Assembly: GCA_034433375.1 (NCBI GenBank)
Contig: DAOUAQ010000153.1
Span: 1-8,969 of the forward strand
DNA: 8,969 bases
Reading direction: 5' to 3'
From: DSWT01 sp034433375
GTDB taxonomy: Bacteria > Chloroflexota > Anaerolineae > B4-G1 > SLSP01
Shown: positions 1-5,380 of the stretch, piece after piece
Numbering within the stretch: the stretch's first letter is position 1
Layout of the letters: the number at the start of each line of letters is the position of its first letter
The notes under the pieces: generated by a model
Told to the model about the DNA's origin: nothing
The model's database searches: none
What the model saw: the letters and a program-made list of their open reading frames with translations, nothing else
Translations under genes and position numbers: made by a program

Positions 1-158
1 GGCTCGTTGCGTCCTTTCGACGCTTCGATGAGGATACGAAGGTTTTCGCGCACGCGATCCTGGCCGATGAGGTCATCCAGCCTTTGCGGGCGCAATGCTC
101 GATCCAGCATCACTTCTTCTGGTTCTACTTCTGGGGAGATCGTTCGTCGTTCGTCCAT
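1..158 (-). CDS. ruvB: Holliday junction branch-migration helicase RuvB, N-terminal part (cut by window edge)
   Basis: The bottom strand reads from an ATG at 158-156 to the window edge with no stop, giving 52 residues that begin MDERRTISPE. The segment RALRPQRLDDLIGQDRVREN followed by LRILIEASKGR is the characteristic N-terminus of RuvB, whose usual form is RPxxLxxxIGQxxvxxnLxifIxAAxxR. RuvB is the hexameric AAA+ motor that, with RuvA, drives branch migration of Holliday junctions in recombination repair. Only the region ahead of the Walker A motif is in the window, so the ATPase residues cannot be checked. No strong Shine-Dalgarno sits before the ATG; the nearest purine-rich stretch is GAGGA about 15 bases upstream. 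The leader contains a heptamer repeat array. The identification is firm; the exact start is slightly less so. Confidence 0.9.
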   Translation of the reverse strand, partial: MDERRTISPEVEPEEVMLDRALRPQRLDDLIGQDRVRENLRILIEASKGRNE

Positions 159-183
159 AAACTTGCTATCGTTCCTCAATTTT

Positions 184-225
184 CACTTGCATCCTGCATC
201 TTACTTCTTGCTTCCTGCTTCCTGC
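184..225. repeat. Six degenerate heptamers, consensus WTCYTGC
   Basis: Read on the top strand the units are CACTTGC, ATCCTGC, ATCTTAC, TTCTTGC, TTCCTGC and TTCCTGC, all in exact 7-base register. On the bottom strand, which is the ruvB sense strand, they become GCAGGAA-type units in the leader upstream of the start codon. The same word family makes the right-hand array at 7606-7717, over 7 kb away. This is therefore a dispersed short tandem repeat and not a feature private to ruvB. Confidence 0.8.
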
Positions 226-248
226 ACCCCGCTATCTTCTCATGTTTT

Positions 249-387
249 GCCCAATATGCAACGGCGAGCGTTAGCGGCAAAAGCGGGCATTGGCGAGGAA
301 AAGCAAAAAGGCGAATCCGCCAAAGGCGTTAATTCCCCAAAAGCGGAGAGCCACCCCGCTTTTGTCCGCCTGCACGCAATGTTGGGC
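249..387 (-). other. Long imperfect palindrome, attC-like (candidate integron recombination site)
   Basis: On the bottom strand this 139-nt element starts with GCCCAAC (387-381), which fits the R'' box RYYYAAC. It ends with ATTGGGC (255-249), one base off the R' box GTTRRRY. The two ends pair as GCCCAA-C-AT with AT-A-TTGGGC, giving one mismatch. Further in, GCGG(A)CAAAAGCGGG pairs with the complement of GCGGCAAAAGCGGG (274-287), leaving one extrahelical A, as attC arms often do. The centre holds a perfect 9-bp stem (338-346 with 356-364) and a GGCG/CGCC stem-loop near 311-320. The length lies within the known attC range. The terminal G-to-A change and the lack of any integrase in view keep this tentative; a MITE-like palindrome is the main alternative. 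Confidence 0.35.
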
Positions 388-477
388 ACATTTTGCAAGA
401 CGCTTTTGACTTTGATATTTTCACTGCATATATCGGTGAACGCAATTCTGGGGAATTGGCCTCGCCGCTAATAATTC

Positions 478-924
478 TCAAAAACCTTCTCGTTCGCCGC
501 TAACGGGCATTCCCGAATAATGCACATGGATAATTGACCAACCGGACTCACTCTTGATATATACTTGGCTCTCTCGTCCTGCCGTCTCCAGCGTACTCCC
601 ATCACTCCTTAACTTCGCCGTAAAGTTCCAGTAGAACTCCGCCCACGCCGCATCTTTAAGGACGTGAACCACAACGTGGTGAATATTCAGTTTGCGCTCC
701 GAGAAGCGGTCCCTCATCGTCTTCTCATAGAAGTTTGTCTTTACCTGCTCCCAGCCGCGCTCGTGCCCCCTCGGATGGATGAAGGAAATATCATCGCTAT
801 TAGACCATATCTGTGCTGCTAGCTCAGTATCCACATCATCAACAGATTGAGCGTATTTATCGATGATGCTCTTGATTTCTGCAACCGCGGGATCAACATC
901 AAAATGGCTCTCGCTTTTGTTCAT
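478..924 (-). CDS. SnoaL/NTF2-like (DUF4440-type) small protein
   Basis: The product is a 148-residue soluble protein with no signal peptide or membrane segment. The layout is a helical N-terminus (AVAEIKSIIDKYAQSVDD, about 14-31), then WSNSDDISFIHPRGHERGW (about 41-59), a central sheet with AAWAEFYWNF, and a final strand IIHVHYSGMPVSGEREGF. This is the cone-shaped alpha+beta fold of the NTF2/SnoaL_3 superfamily. Members range from polyketide cyclases to ketosteroid isomerases and proteins of unknown role, so no reaction can be assigned. The ATG at 924 has AAAGGA (940-935) ten bases upstream on its strand. G+C is visibly lower than in the GerMN and RuvB genes. GTTGGGC-type boxes and a palindrome flank it, so it may be an acquired cassette gene. 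Family call firm, function unknown. Confidence 0.82.
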   Translation of the reverse strand: MNKSESHFDVDPAVAEIKSIIDKYAQSVDDVDTELAAQIWSNSDDISFIHPRGHERGWEQVKTNFYEKTMRDRFSERKLNIHHVVVHVLKDAAWAEFYWNFTAKLRSDGSTLETAGRESQVYIKSESGWSIIHVHYSGMPVSGEREGF

Positions 925-973
925 ACTTTTGTATTCCTTTCTTGAATAAGGTTGAGATCATTTCACCTCGAGT

Positions 974-989
974 GTTAAGCGCCCAACAT
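974..989 (-). other. GTTGGGC box ahead of the SnoaL-like gene (candidate cassette boundary)
   Basis: On the bottom strand this reads ATGTTGGGC followed directly by GCTTAAC, that is, a GTTRRRY box and then an RYYYAAC box. The nine bases ATGTTGGGC recur in opposite orientation at 379-387, beyond the other end of the gene. In an integron cassette read leftward, the cassette would begin at the TT of this GTTGGGC. The box lies between the GerMN stop codon and the SnoaL start. Confidence 0.3.
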
Positions 990-993
990 ACGT

Positions 994-2244
994 TTACGGC
1001 TCCAGCATCCCCGTCTGCCCTTCCACGGTGATGATGACCTGTTTGACGGTGCTGAATTGCAGCAGCGTTTGCTCGATCTGCTGGCGGATGAGCGACATCC
1101 GTGCTGCGTTGCCGGCATTCGCCAACAATTCCTTCGAGAAGTCCGCGCGCGCCACGCCGTTGACGATGGTGAGGCCCATCACCCGCACGCGCTCGCCCCA
1201 GTCTGCGCCGCGATTCGCTGCCGTGAGCACTTCCGCGGGCAGCGGAATCGCCGTTTGGAAGCCATCAAGGTTATTGGGCACCGGCCCCCACAGCAACGCT
1301 TCAAGCGAAGCCCGCCCGATCCCCAACGTGCGCGGGACGCGAATCGGCTGCGGCGTGACCTGTTCGTTGCGCACCCAGTAGACGTTGACGCCGAGTGTGT
1401 TGGCGTCGCCGGGATGCAGCACGGTCACAGGTTGCCGCGCCAGCAGTTGTCCTGCCAGATCGTGGACGTAGAGTGTCGCGCCCTGTGTGGCTGGATGCGG
1501 GGGGCGTGGATCGAGCACCCAATCCATACTGATTGTTGCCAGCCCGCGTCCGTCCTTTCCGGGTAACAACGTGACCACGTGGGCGAATTGCGTGCCGTCG
1601 TCCCAGGTCAACGTCACATTGACCTGCTCTCCTGGCTGCCTCACGCGCGCCAACACGCGGGTGGGGATCGTCACCTGGGCCAGCGGCGCGGGCATTTCGA
1701 CGTAGCCGCCACCGGGTAACCCTGCCAGCGTCACCGCGACGGCGGCTTTGGCGATGTCGCTGCCGTCTTTGGCGCTCACGTCCGCCACTTCGACGCGGCC
1801 CGTGCCCGGCACGCCGCCGTAAGCGACGCTGCCCTCGAAGGTCGCCGGACCGCCATACTCGCCCTGTGTCATAATTGGCGCGACGCCGCACAGTTGCCCC
1901 CACGCATCGTATACGCGCATAACAAGCGTCGCCTCGAACGGCGTCAGCGCCGCGCGCCCGCGCACCGTCAGCGGATTGCCGACCGTCTCATTATTCTGCG
2001 GGTAATCCAGGACGATGACTTGCGACACCGCCGCGCCGGGCTGCGGCGTGAAGGTGGGTTGCGGCACAAACGTCGGCGTCGGCGGCGCCGCTGTCTCCGG
2101 TTCCACGATCACCGGAGATGGCAGCGCATCTGGCGTGGGCGAAGCCAGGCCGGGTATCGGGGTGGGCGTCCGCCCGATGATGCCGCAGCCGGATAACAAT
2201 GTCAAGCATACCAGTGTACAGATAGCTCGTACCATTGCACGCAT
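994..2244 (-). CDS. Gmad2/GerMN-domain lipoprotein
   Basis: The product is 416 residues. A lipoprotein signal peptide ends in the lipobox LSGC with Cys20 as the lipidated residue. A Pro/Thr-rich linker follows (about 26-70, PTPTF and PTFTPQPG). An immunoglobulin-like domain at about 75-172, starting VIVLDYPQNNETVGNPLTV, matches Gmad2. A second sandwich-like segment spans about 188-276. The C-terminal GerMN domain (about 283-412) carries VNVYWV, LEALLWGP and VARADFSKEL before a terminal helix and strand. In firmicutes GerMN domains occur in germination and cortex proteins; in non-sporulating phyla they are surface lipoproteins of unclear role, probably binding peptidoglycan or partner proteins. 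The ATG at 2244 is preferred because AAGGAGG lies six bases upstream on its strand; Met4 is a weaker alternative. It is the first gene of the leftward set. Confidence 0.88.
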   Translation of the reverse strand: MRAMVRAICTLVCLTLLSGCGIIGRTPTPIPGLASPTPDALPSPVIVEPETAAPPTPTFVPQPTFTPQPGAAVSQVIVLDYPQNNETVGNPLTVRGRAALTPFEATLVMRVYDAWGQLCGVAPIMTQGEYGGPATFEGSVAYGGVPGTGRVEVADVSAKDGSDIAKAAVAVTLAGLPGGGYVEMPAPLAQVTIPTRVLARVRQPGEQVNVTLTWDDGTQFAHVVTLLPGKDGRGLATISMDWVLDPRPPHPATQGATLYVHDLAGQLLARQPVTVLHPGDANTLGVNVYWVRNEQVTPQPIRVPRTLGIGRASLEALLWGPVPNNLDGFQTAIPLPAEVLTAANRGADWGERVRVMGLTIVNGVARADFSKELLANAGNAARMSLIRQQIEQTLLQFSTVKQVIITVEGQTGMLEP

Positions 2245-2307
2245 GGCTTCCCTCCTTGCAAACGCTGGGTTTACATTGACAGAGGATTATCGGATCCCTC
2301 TGCCCGA

Positions 2308-2336
2308 AGTATAGAGGGAAATCGCCAATTCGACAA
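2308..2336 (-). promoter_or_regulatory. Predicted sigma70-type promoter of the GerMN lipoprotein gene
   Basis: On the bottom strand, TTGTCG (2336-2331) and TATACT (2313-2308) are separated by exactly 17 bases. The -10 box matches the consensus at five of six positions, the -35 at four of six. Transcription would start near 2301, leaving a leader of about 57 bases before the ATG at 2244. The leader contains an AGAGG/CCTCT dyad (2281-2285 with 2297-2301). Confidence 0.55.
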
Positions 2337-2347
2337 GTCACTTGTCG
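2331..2347. promoter_or_regulatory. Perfect 17-bp palindrome (CGACAAGT-C-ACTTGTCG), candidate operator
   Basis: Two perfect 8-base arms around a single central C lie between the divergent GerMN and UbiA genes. Each arm supplies the TTGTCG -35 hexamer of one of the two predicted promoters, so a dimeric repressor or activator bound here would affect both directions at once. No regulator gene is in the window. Confidence 0.6.
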
Positions 2348-2369
2348 CCTGGCCCGGTTAGGGTATGAT
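2342..2369 (+). promoter_or_regulatory. Predicted sigma70-type promoter of the UbiA-family gene
   Basis: TTGTCG (2342-2347) and TATGAT (2364-2369) are separated by 16 bases on the top strand. The start of transcription would fall near 2375, leaving only about 18 bases before the ATG at 2393, just enough for the GGAGG at 2381-2385. Confidence 0.5.
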
Positions 2370-2392
2370 AGAGGACTTGTGGAGGTAAAGTG

Positions 2393-3271
2393 ATGCGCAC
2401 ACTTAAAGCTTTTTTGCGGACGATGCGTCCCAAGCAATGGATGAAGAACGGTGTTATTTTCGCCGCGTTGGTTTTCGATGAAAAGTTGCTGAAATGGCAG
2501 TATCTGTGGCCGACGGTGGTCGGTTTTGTATTATTTTGCCTGGTTTCGGGCGTCGTTTATACGATCAACGATGTTGTGGACCTGGAAAAGGATCGCCAGC
2601 ACCCCAAGAAGCGCAATCGCCCCCTTGCGGCAGGACAACTCTCGCCCAACCTGGCTCTCGGCCTGGCGATTGGCATCGCTGTCGTGTCGCTCATTCTCGG
2701 CGTGCTGCTGAATCCGGTTTTCGCCGCTGTTCTTGCCGGTTATCTGGCCTTGCAGATCGCGTATTCGTTTTACCTCAAGCATATCGTTCTCCTGGACGTT
2801 ATCGCCATTGCGGCCGGCTTTGTGCTGCGCGTGGCCGCAGGCATTCCTCTGGTGGCCGCGGAGCGTTTCTCACCGTGGCTCTTCATCTGTATGACGTTGC
2901 TGTCTCTCTTCCTGGGATTGGGCAAGCGGCGCGGCGAACTGGTCCAACTCGGCAGCGAGGCCAGCAACCACCGTGCCAGCCTGGAAGATTACAATCTAAC
3001 ATTGTTGGATCATCTTCTCAGCGTCGTCACCGCGTCGTTTATCCTGGCCTACACGCTGTACACGTTTTCTGCCCCCAACCTGCCAGCGAACTATTGGATG
3101 ATGTTGACGATTCCTTTTGTCATCTATGCCACGTTCCGTTACCTCTATCTGATCCACGTGCGCGGCACCACGTTAGCGCCCGATGAAGTGGTGCTCACCG
3201 ACCGCCCCTTGCAGATCGATTTCGTCCTCTGGGGATTGGCCGCCGTGCTCATCCTGTACCTCGGAAAGTAG
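2393..3271 (+). CDS. UbiA-family prenyltransferase, decaprenyl-phosphate phosphoribosyltransferase-like
   Basis: The product is a 292-residue polytopic membrane protein with about eight or nine hydrophobic helices. MRPKQWMKN at 11-19 is the usual opening of the DPPR-synthase branch. The Asp-rich prenyl-phosphate/Mg2+ motif NDVVDLEKD (59-67) is followed by HPKKRNRPLAAG. The second conserved block YSFYLKHIVLLDV (124-136) leads to GFVLR, and KRRGEL lies at 178-183. In actinobacteria this branch transfers phosphoribose to decaprenyl phosphate for arabinan synthesis; here it probably makes a polyprenyl-phosphoribose or a related lipid-linked sugar at the inner face of the membrane. Start: GTG at 2390 directly precedes ATG at 2393; the ATG is preferred, seven bases after GGAGG. 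The stop codon TAG is the first three bases of the repeat array that follows. Confidence 0.88.
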   Translation: MRTLKAFLRTMRPKQWMKNGVIFAALVFDEKLLKWQYLWPTVVGFVLFCLVSGVVYTINDVVDLEKDRQHPKKRNRPLAAGQLSPNLALGLAIGIAVVSLILGVLLNPVFAAVLAGYLALQIAYSFYLKHIVLLDVIAIAAGFVLRVAAGIPLVAAERFSPWLFICMTLLSLFLGLGKRRGELVQLGSEASNHRASLEDYNLTLLDHLLSVVTASFILAYTLYTFSAPNLPANYWMMLTIPFVIYATFRYLYLIHVRGTTLAPDEVVLTDRPLQIDFVLWGLAAVLILYLGK

Positions 3272-3341
3272 TCGGATAGTCATCAGTTGCATAGTCGTTA
3301 GTCAGATAGTCATCGGTCGGGTAGTTGTTAGTCTAAGTCGC
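3269..3341 (+). repeat. Alternating 8/7-nt repeat, AGTCNNAT-AGTCNTC type
   Basis: AGT (or GGT) triplets recur at 3270, 3278, 3285, 3293, 3300, 3308, 3315, 3323, 3330 and 3336. The spacing alternates 8, 7, 8, 7 before breaking down, so the true unit is about 15 bases. The array starts with the stop codon of the UbiA gene and contains TAG repeatedly, so it could not be tolerated inside a coding frame on this strand. A shorter copy in the opposite orientation lies at 3546-3580. Confidence 0.75.
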
Positions 3342-3357
3342 TCACAAAATGCTCTGA

Positions 3358-3403
3358 GGGGAACGCCAGTTCCCCGTTCTGGTCTGGATGGCGATCCAGA
3401 CCA
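3358..3403. repeat. Two adjacent perfect hairpins downstream of the UbiA gene
   Basis: Hairpin one is GGGGAAC (3358-3364), loop GCCA, GTTCCCC (3369-3375). Hairpin two is TGGTCTGGAT (3380-3389), loop GGCG, ATCCAGACCA (3394-3403), a perfect 10-bp stem. Only four bases separate them. Neither is followed by a T-run, so they are not classic intrinsic terminators on either strand. They could slow transcription, protect the 3' end of the UbiA mRNA, or be a small dispersed element. Confidence 0.65.
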
Positions 3404-3545
3404 AGCCCAGCTAGATCTATTGAGTCTGGCCCGAAATTATCCATGAGGACAAGGACGAATTTGGCCTCAGGGACAATGACAATCCCACCCGTCTCGATTA
3501 CCATAAGAATGAAGGCATTAGTCGAGCAATTCCCTGAGTGAGTTG

Positions 3546-3580
3546 GACTGCCGACTATAAGACGAGCGACTACGTGACTA
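3546..3580 (-). repeat. Inverted short copy of the 7/8-nt AGTC repeat
   Basis: GACT/GACG words occur with their A at 3547, 3554, 3562, 3569 and 3577, again spaced 7, 8, 7, 8. On the bottom strand this is the same AGTC-type repeat found at 3269-3341, so the two arrays face each other across about 200 bases. It ends just before the ribosome binding site of the DUF2207 gene and includes TATAAG (3556-3561), a possible -10 box without a convincing -35. Confidence 0.55.
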
Positions 3581-3597
3581 TCGAGGAGGGCAGAGCG

Positions 3598-5280
3598 ATG
3601 TTTCAGCAAATTTTACTCAGTCTTGTGGCGTTGAGCCTGTTGTTTGCGCCGTGGCATGGACCGGCTGCCAAATCGTACAGCGCCGACCGTTTCGACGTGG
3701 ATGTGGTCGTGCAAGCTGACGGTTCATTGGAGGTGACCGAACGGTTAACCTTCCGCTTTGTCGGCGGGCCGTTCACCTACGTCTACCGTCACCTGCCTGC
3801 GGAATACACCGACGGCATCGACGTGATCAGCGCGAGTGTGGACGGCGTCCCGTTGTCCGAAGGGAAAGAGGCCGGACAAGTCGAGATTGCCGGCCGCAAC
3901 CCGGTCAAAGTCACCTGGCACTTCGCCCCGACTTCCGACAGCACGCGCACTTTCAGCCTGACCTATCGCGTGTGGGGCGTGATCCGCCAGGAAAGTGACG
4001 CCGACGTGTTGATCTGGCAGGCGTTGCCCGACGAGTACGAGTACAGCATCGCCGCCAGCACGATCATTGTGTCGTACCCCGAGACGACGCAACTTCTCGG
4101 CGCGCCGGAAGTGCAGAAAGGCGCAGCGACGGTTGTGCAGGGTGCGAACATCGTCATGTACGATGCCCGCGATCTCAAGCCGAACACGACGCTCATCGTG
4201 GCGCTGCGCTTTGGCGCGGGGAGCTTGATCGCTGCGCCGCCGCAGTGGCAAGCGCGAGGCGCATCCAACAATTCGAGTGGGCTTGTGCTCTCCCTTATCG
4301 CCGCGACTGTGGTCGCCCTTCTCGTCATCATGTTAGCGGTGTTCGTGAGCCGTGCCCGCGTGCCCTCCGCGCGCGGCGAGGCTGTGCTGACGCTGCCGCC
4401 GAGTGACCTGCCGCCGGCCATAGCCGGCGTCTTGCTGCGCAACGGCAGCGTGGATACGACGTGGGCCTGGGCCTACGTTCTGGGGGCGTGTTTCGATCTG
4501 GCCCGGCGCGGGGTGATTAGCATCGAGGAAATGCAGCGCACTTCCTGGCTGCAAGGCCGCGACTTCGTCTTCCGGCTGAATAGCACCGCCGCCTCCTTGC
4601 GCCCGCACGAGCGCGGCGTGATCGAGACGCTCTTCTATGACAAATCCGGCCTCCAGTCCGAGGTACGCTTGAGCAAACTTCAAAATAGCCTGTACAGCCG
4701 CCTCAAGTCTTTCACTAAGGCTTTGAAGTCGGAATGTGAGTCTCTGGGATTCTTCGACGCGGAACGCCAGCGACGCCGCACCGCGCAGATCGTGTGGGGC
4801 GTGCTCCTGCTGCTCTTGGGAGTAGGGTTGATCGTTGTCGCAGCGTTGTTGATGAGTGCCCTGGGTGTGTGGCCACTCTTCATCGCGATAGCGATCTCTA
4901 TCGCGGGATTCGTGTTGGTCCTTGTGGGGGCGTCGCTCTCCCCATTGCGCGAGGATTTCCAGCAGACGGCGTTGGAATGGAAAAGCTTCGCTAAATACCT
5001 GAGCAATGTCACCCGCCAGCGCGACACCCTGGTGCATCGGGATCAGTTCGAGGGCTATCTCTCCTACGCGGCAGCGTTTGGCCTGGCGGAGCCGTGGGCG
5101 CGCTATCTCAAGAAGCACGAAGACATCGAAGTCCCGGCGTGGTTCCGCGCGCTGGCCACCGCCGAAGATGGCGGGCGCGGCGCGTTCGTGGCGATGATGG
5201 CGGCTTCCGGTTCGGCGAGCACCGCGAGCGCGGCCAGTGCGGGCGGCGCTGCCGGCGGTGGGGCGAGTGGAGCCGGGTAG
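3598..5280 (+). CDS. DUF2207-domain membrane protein
   Basis: The product is 560 residues. A signal peptide (about 1-25, LLSLVALSLLFAPWHGPAAKS) precedes an extracytoplasmic beta-rich DUF2207 domain (about 28-210). That domain has the typical opening VDVVVQADGSLEVTERLTF, then GPFTYVYRHLP and a VWGVIR block. A membrane helix spans about 228-250. A cytoplasmic segment (about 262-395) carries PPAIAGVLLRNG and FDLARRGVISIEE, the latter resembling a small helical/winged module common in this family. Two more helices lie at about 399-446, then a cytosolic tail with FAKYLSNVTR, YAAAFGLAEPWARYL and a low-complexity Gly/Ala/Ser end, as is usual for DUF2207. The molecular function is unknown. The start is ATG 3598, eight bases after GAGGAGG (3583-3589); a GTG 60 bases upstream lacks this support and would spoil the signal peptide. 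The gene is free of the repeat islands seen in its neighbours. Confidence 0.88.
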   Translation: MFQQILLSLVALSLLFAPWHGPAAKSYSADRFDVDVVVQADGSLEVTERLTFRFVGGPFTYVYRHLPAEYTDGIDVISASVDGVPLSEGKEAGQVEIAGRNPVKVTWHFAPTSDSTRTFSLTYRVWGVIRQESDADVLIWQALPDEYEYSIAASTIIVSYPETTQLLGAPEVQKGAATVVQGANIVMYDARDLKPNTTLIVALRFGAGSLIAAPPQWQARGASNNSSGLVLSLIAATVVALLVIMLAVFVSRARVPSARGEAVLTLPPSDLPPAIAGVLLRNGSVDTTWAWAYVLGACFDLARRGVISIEEMQRTSWLQGRDFVFRLNSTAASLRPHERGVIETLFYDKSGLQSEVRLSKLQNSLYSRLKSFTKALKSECESLGFFDAERQRRRTAQIVWGVLLLLLGVGLIVVAALLMSALGVWPLFIAIAISIAGFVLVLVGASLSPLREDFQQTALEWKSFAKYLSNVTRQRDTLVHRDQFEGYLSYAAAFGLAEPWARYLKKHEDIEVPAWFRALATAEDGGRGAFVAMMAASGSASTASAASAGGAAGGGASGAG

Positions 5281-5299
5281 CAGATTGTCGTTTTTCGGC

Positions 5300-5305
5300 T
5301 AGAAT
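5300..5305 (+). promoter_or_regulatory. Possible -10 element ahead of the GT-C gene
   Basis: GGCTAGAATAGGAG around TAGAAT (5300-5305) resembles GGGTATGATAGAGG around the UbiA -10 box. The only TTGTCG nearby (5285-5290) is nine bases away, too close to act as its -35, so this rests on the -10 similarity alone. Confidence 0.2.
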
Positions 5306-5317
5306 AGGAGCAACACA

Positions 5318-5342
5318 CACGGGCGGGACTTCCCCGCCCGTG
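5318..5342. repeat. Strong GC-rich hairpin between the DUF2207 and GT-C genes
   Basis: CACGGGCGGG (5318-5327) pairs perfectly with CCCGCCCGTG (5333-5342) around the loop ACTTC. It lies 38 bases after the DUF2207 stop codon and 39 bases before the GT-C ATG. No T-run follows, so it may be a weak terminator, a processing barrier, or a 5' leader stem if transcription starts near 5312. Confidence 0.55.
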
Positions 5343-5380
5343 AATTCTGGTTATGATTGGCATATCGCTTTGGTACACGG

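Larger units (their letters stand above)
159..477. other. Gene-free spacer between ruvB and the SnoaL-like gene
   Basis: This stretch of about 320 bases holds no convincing gene. An open frame on the top strand overlaps the ruvB start antisense and has no recognisable protein character. The spacer contains a heptamer array (184-225), a long imperfect palindrome resembling an attC site (249-387), and a smaller dyad around 427-439 (TCAC ... GTGA). I see no clear promoter for ruvB here. Confidence 0.6.
3272..3597. other. Gene-free spacer between the UbiA and DUF2207 genes
   Basis: This 326-base spacer is bounded by two oppositely oriented 7/8-nt repeat arrays. It contains two perfect tandem hairpins (3358-3375 and 3380-3403). 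A bottom-strand frame, 3609 to 3328, starts only at a TTG inside the next gene. It contains a hydrophobic stretch FILMVIETGGIVIVPEAKF and could be a decayed gene tail, but I cannot match it to a family. Confidence 0.5.

Noticed and set aside
7..471. Top-strand open frame of 154 residues
   Set aside because: It starts antisense to ruvB and runs through a repeat array and the palindrome. Its composition is not protein-like and no ribosome site was seen.
3358..3403. Rho-independent terminator for the UbiA gene
   Set aside because: Both hairpins are perfect, but no T-run follows on the top strand and none follows on the bottom strand either.
3328..3609. Bottom-strand frame of 93 residues in the UbiA-DUF2207 spacer
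   Set aside because: Its only long start is a TTG inside the DUF2207 gene, it crosses a repeat array, and part is encoded by two perfect hairpins. The segment FILMVIETGGIVIVPEAKF looks somewhat protein-like, so a decayed gene is possible but unsupported.
5318..5342. Rho-independent terminator for the DUF2207 gene
   Set aside because: The 10-bp GC-rich stem is followed by AATTCTGGTT and not a T-run. It may still hinder transcription but is not a canonical terminator.
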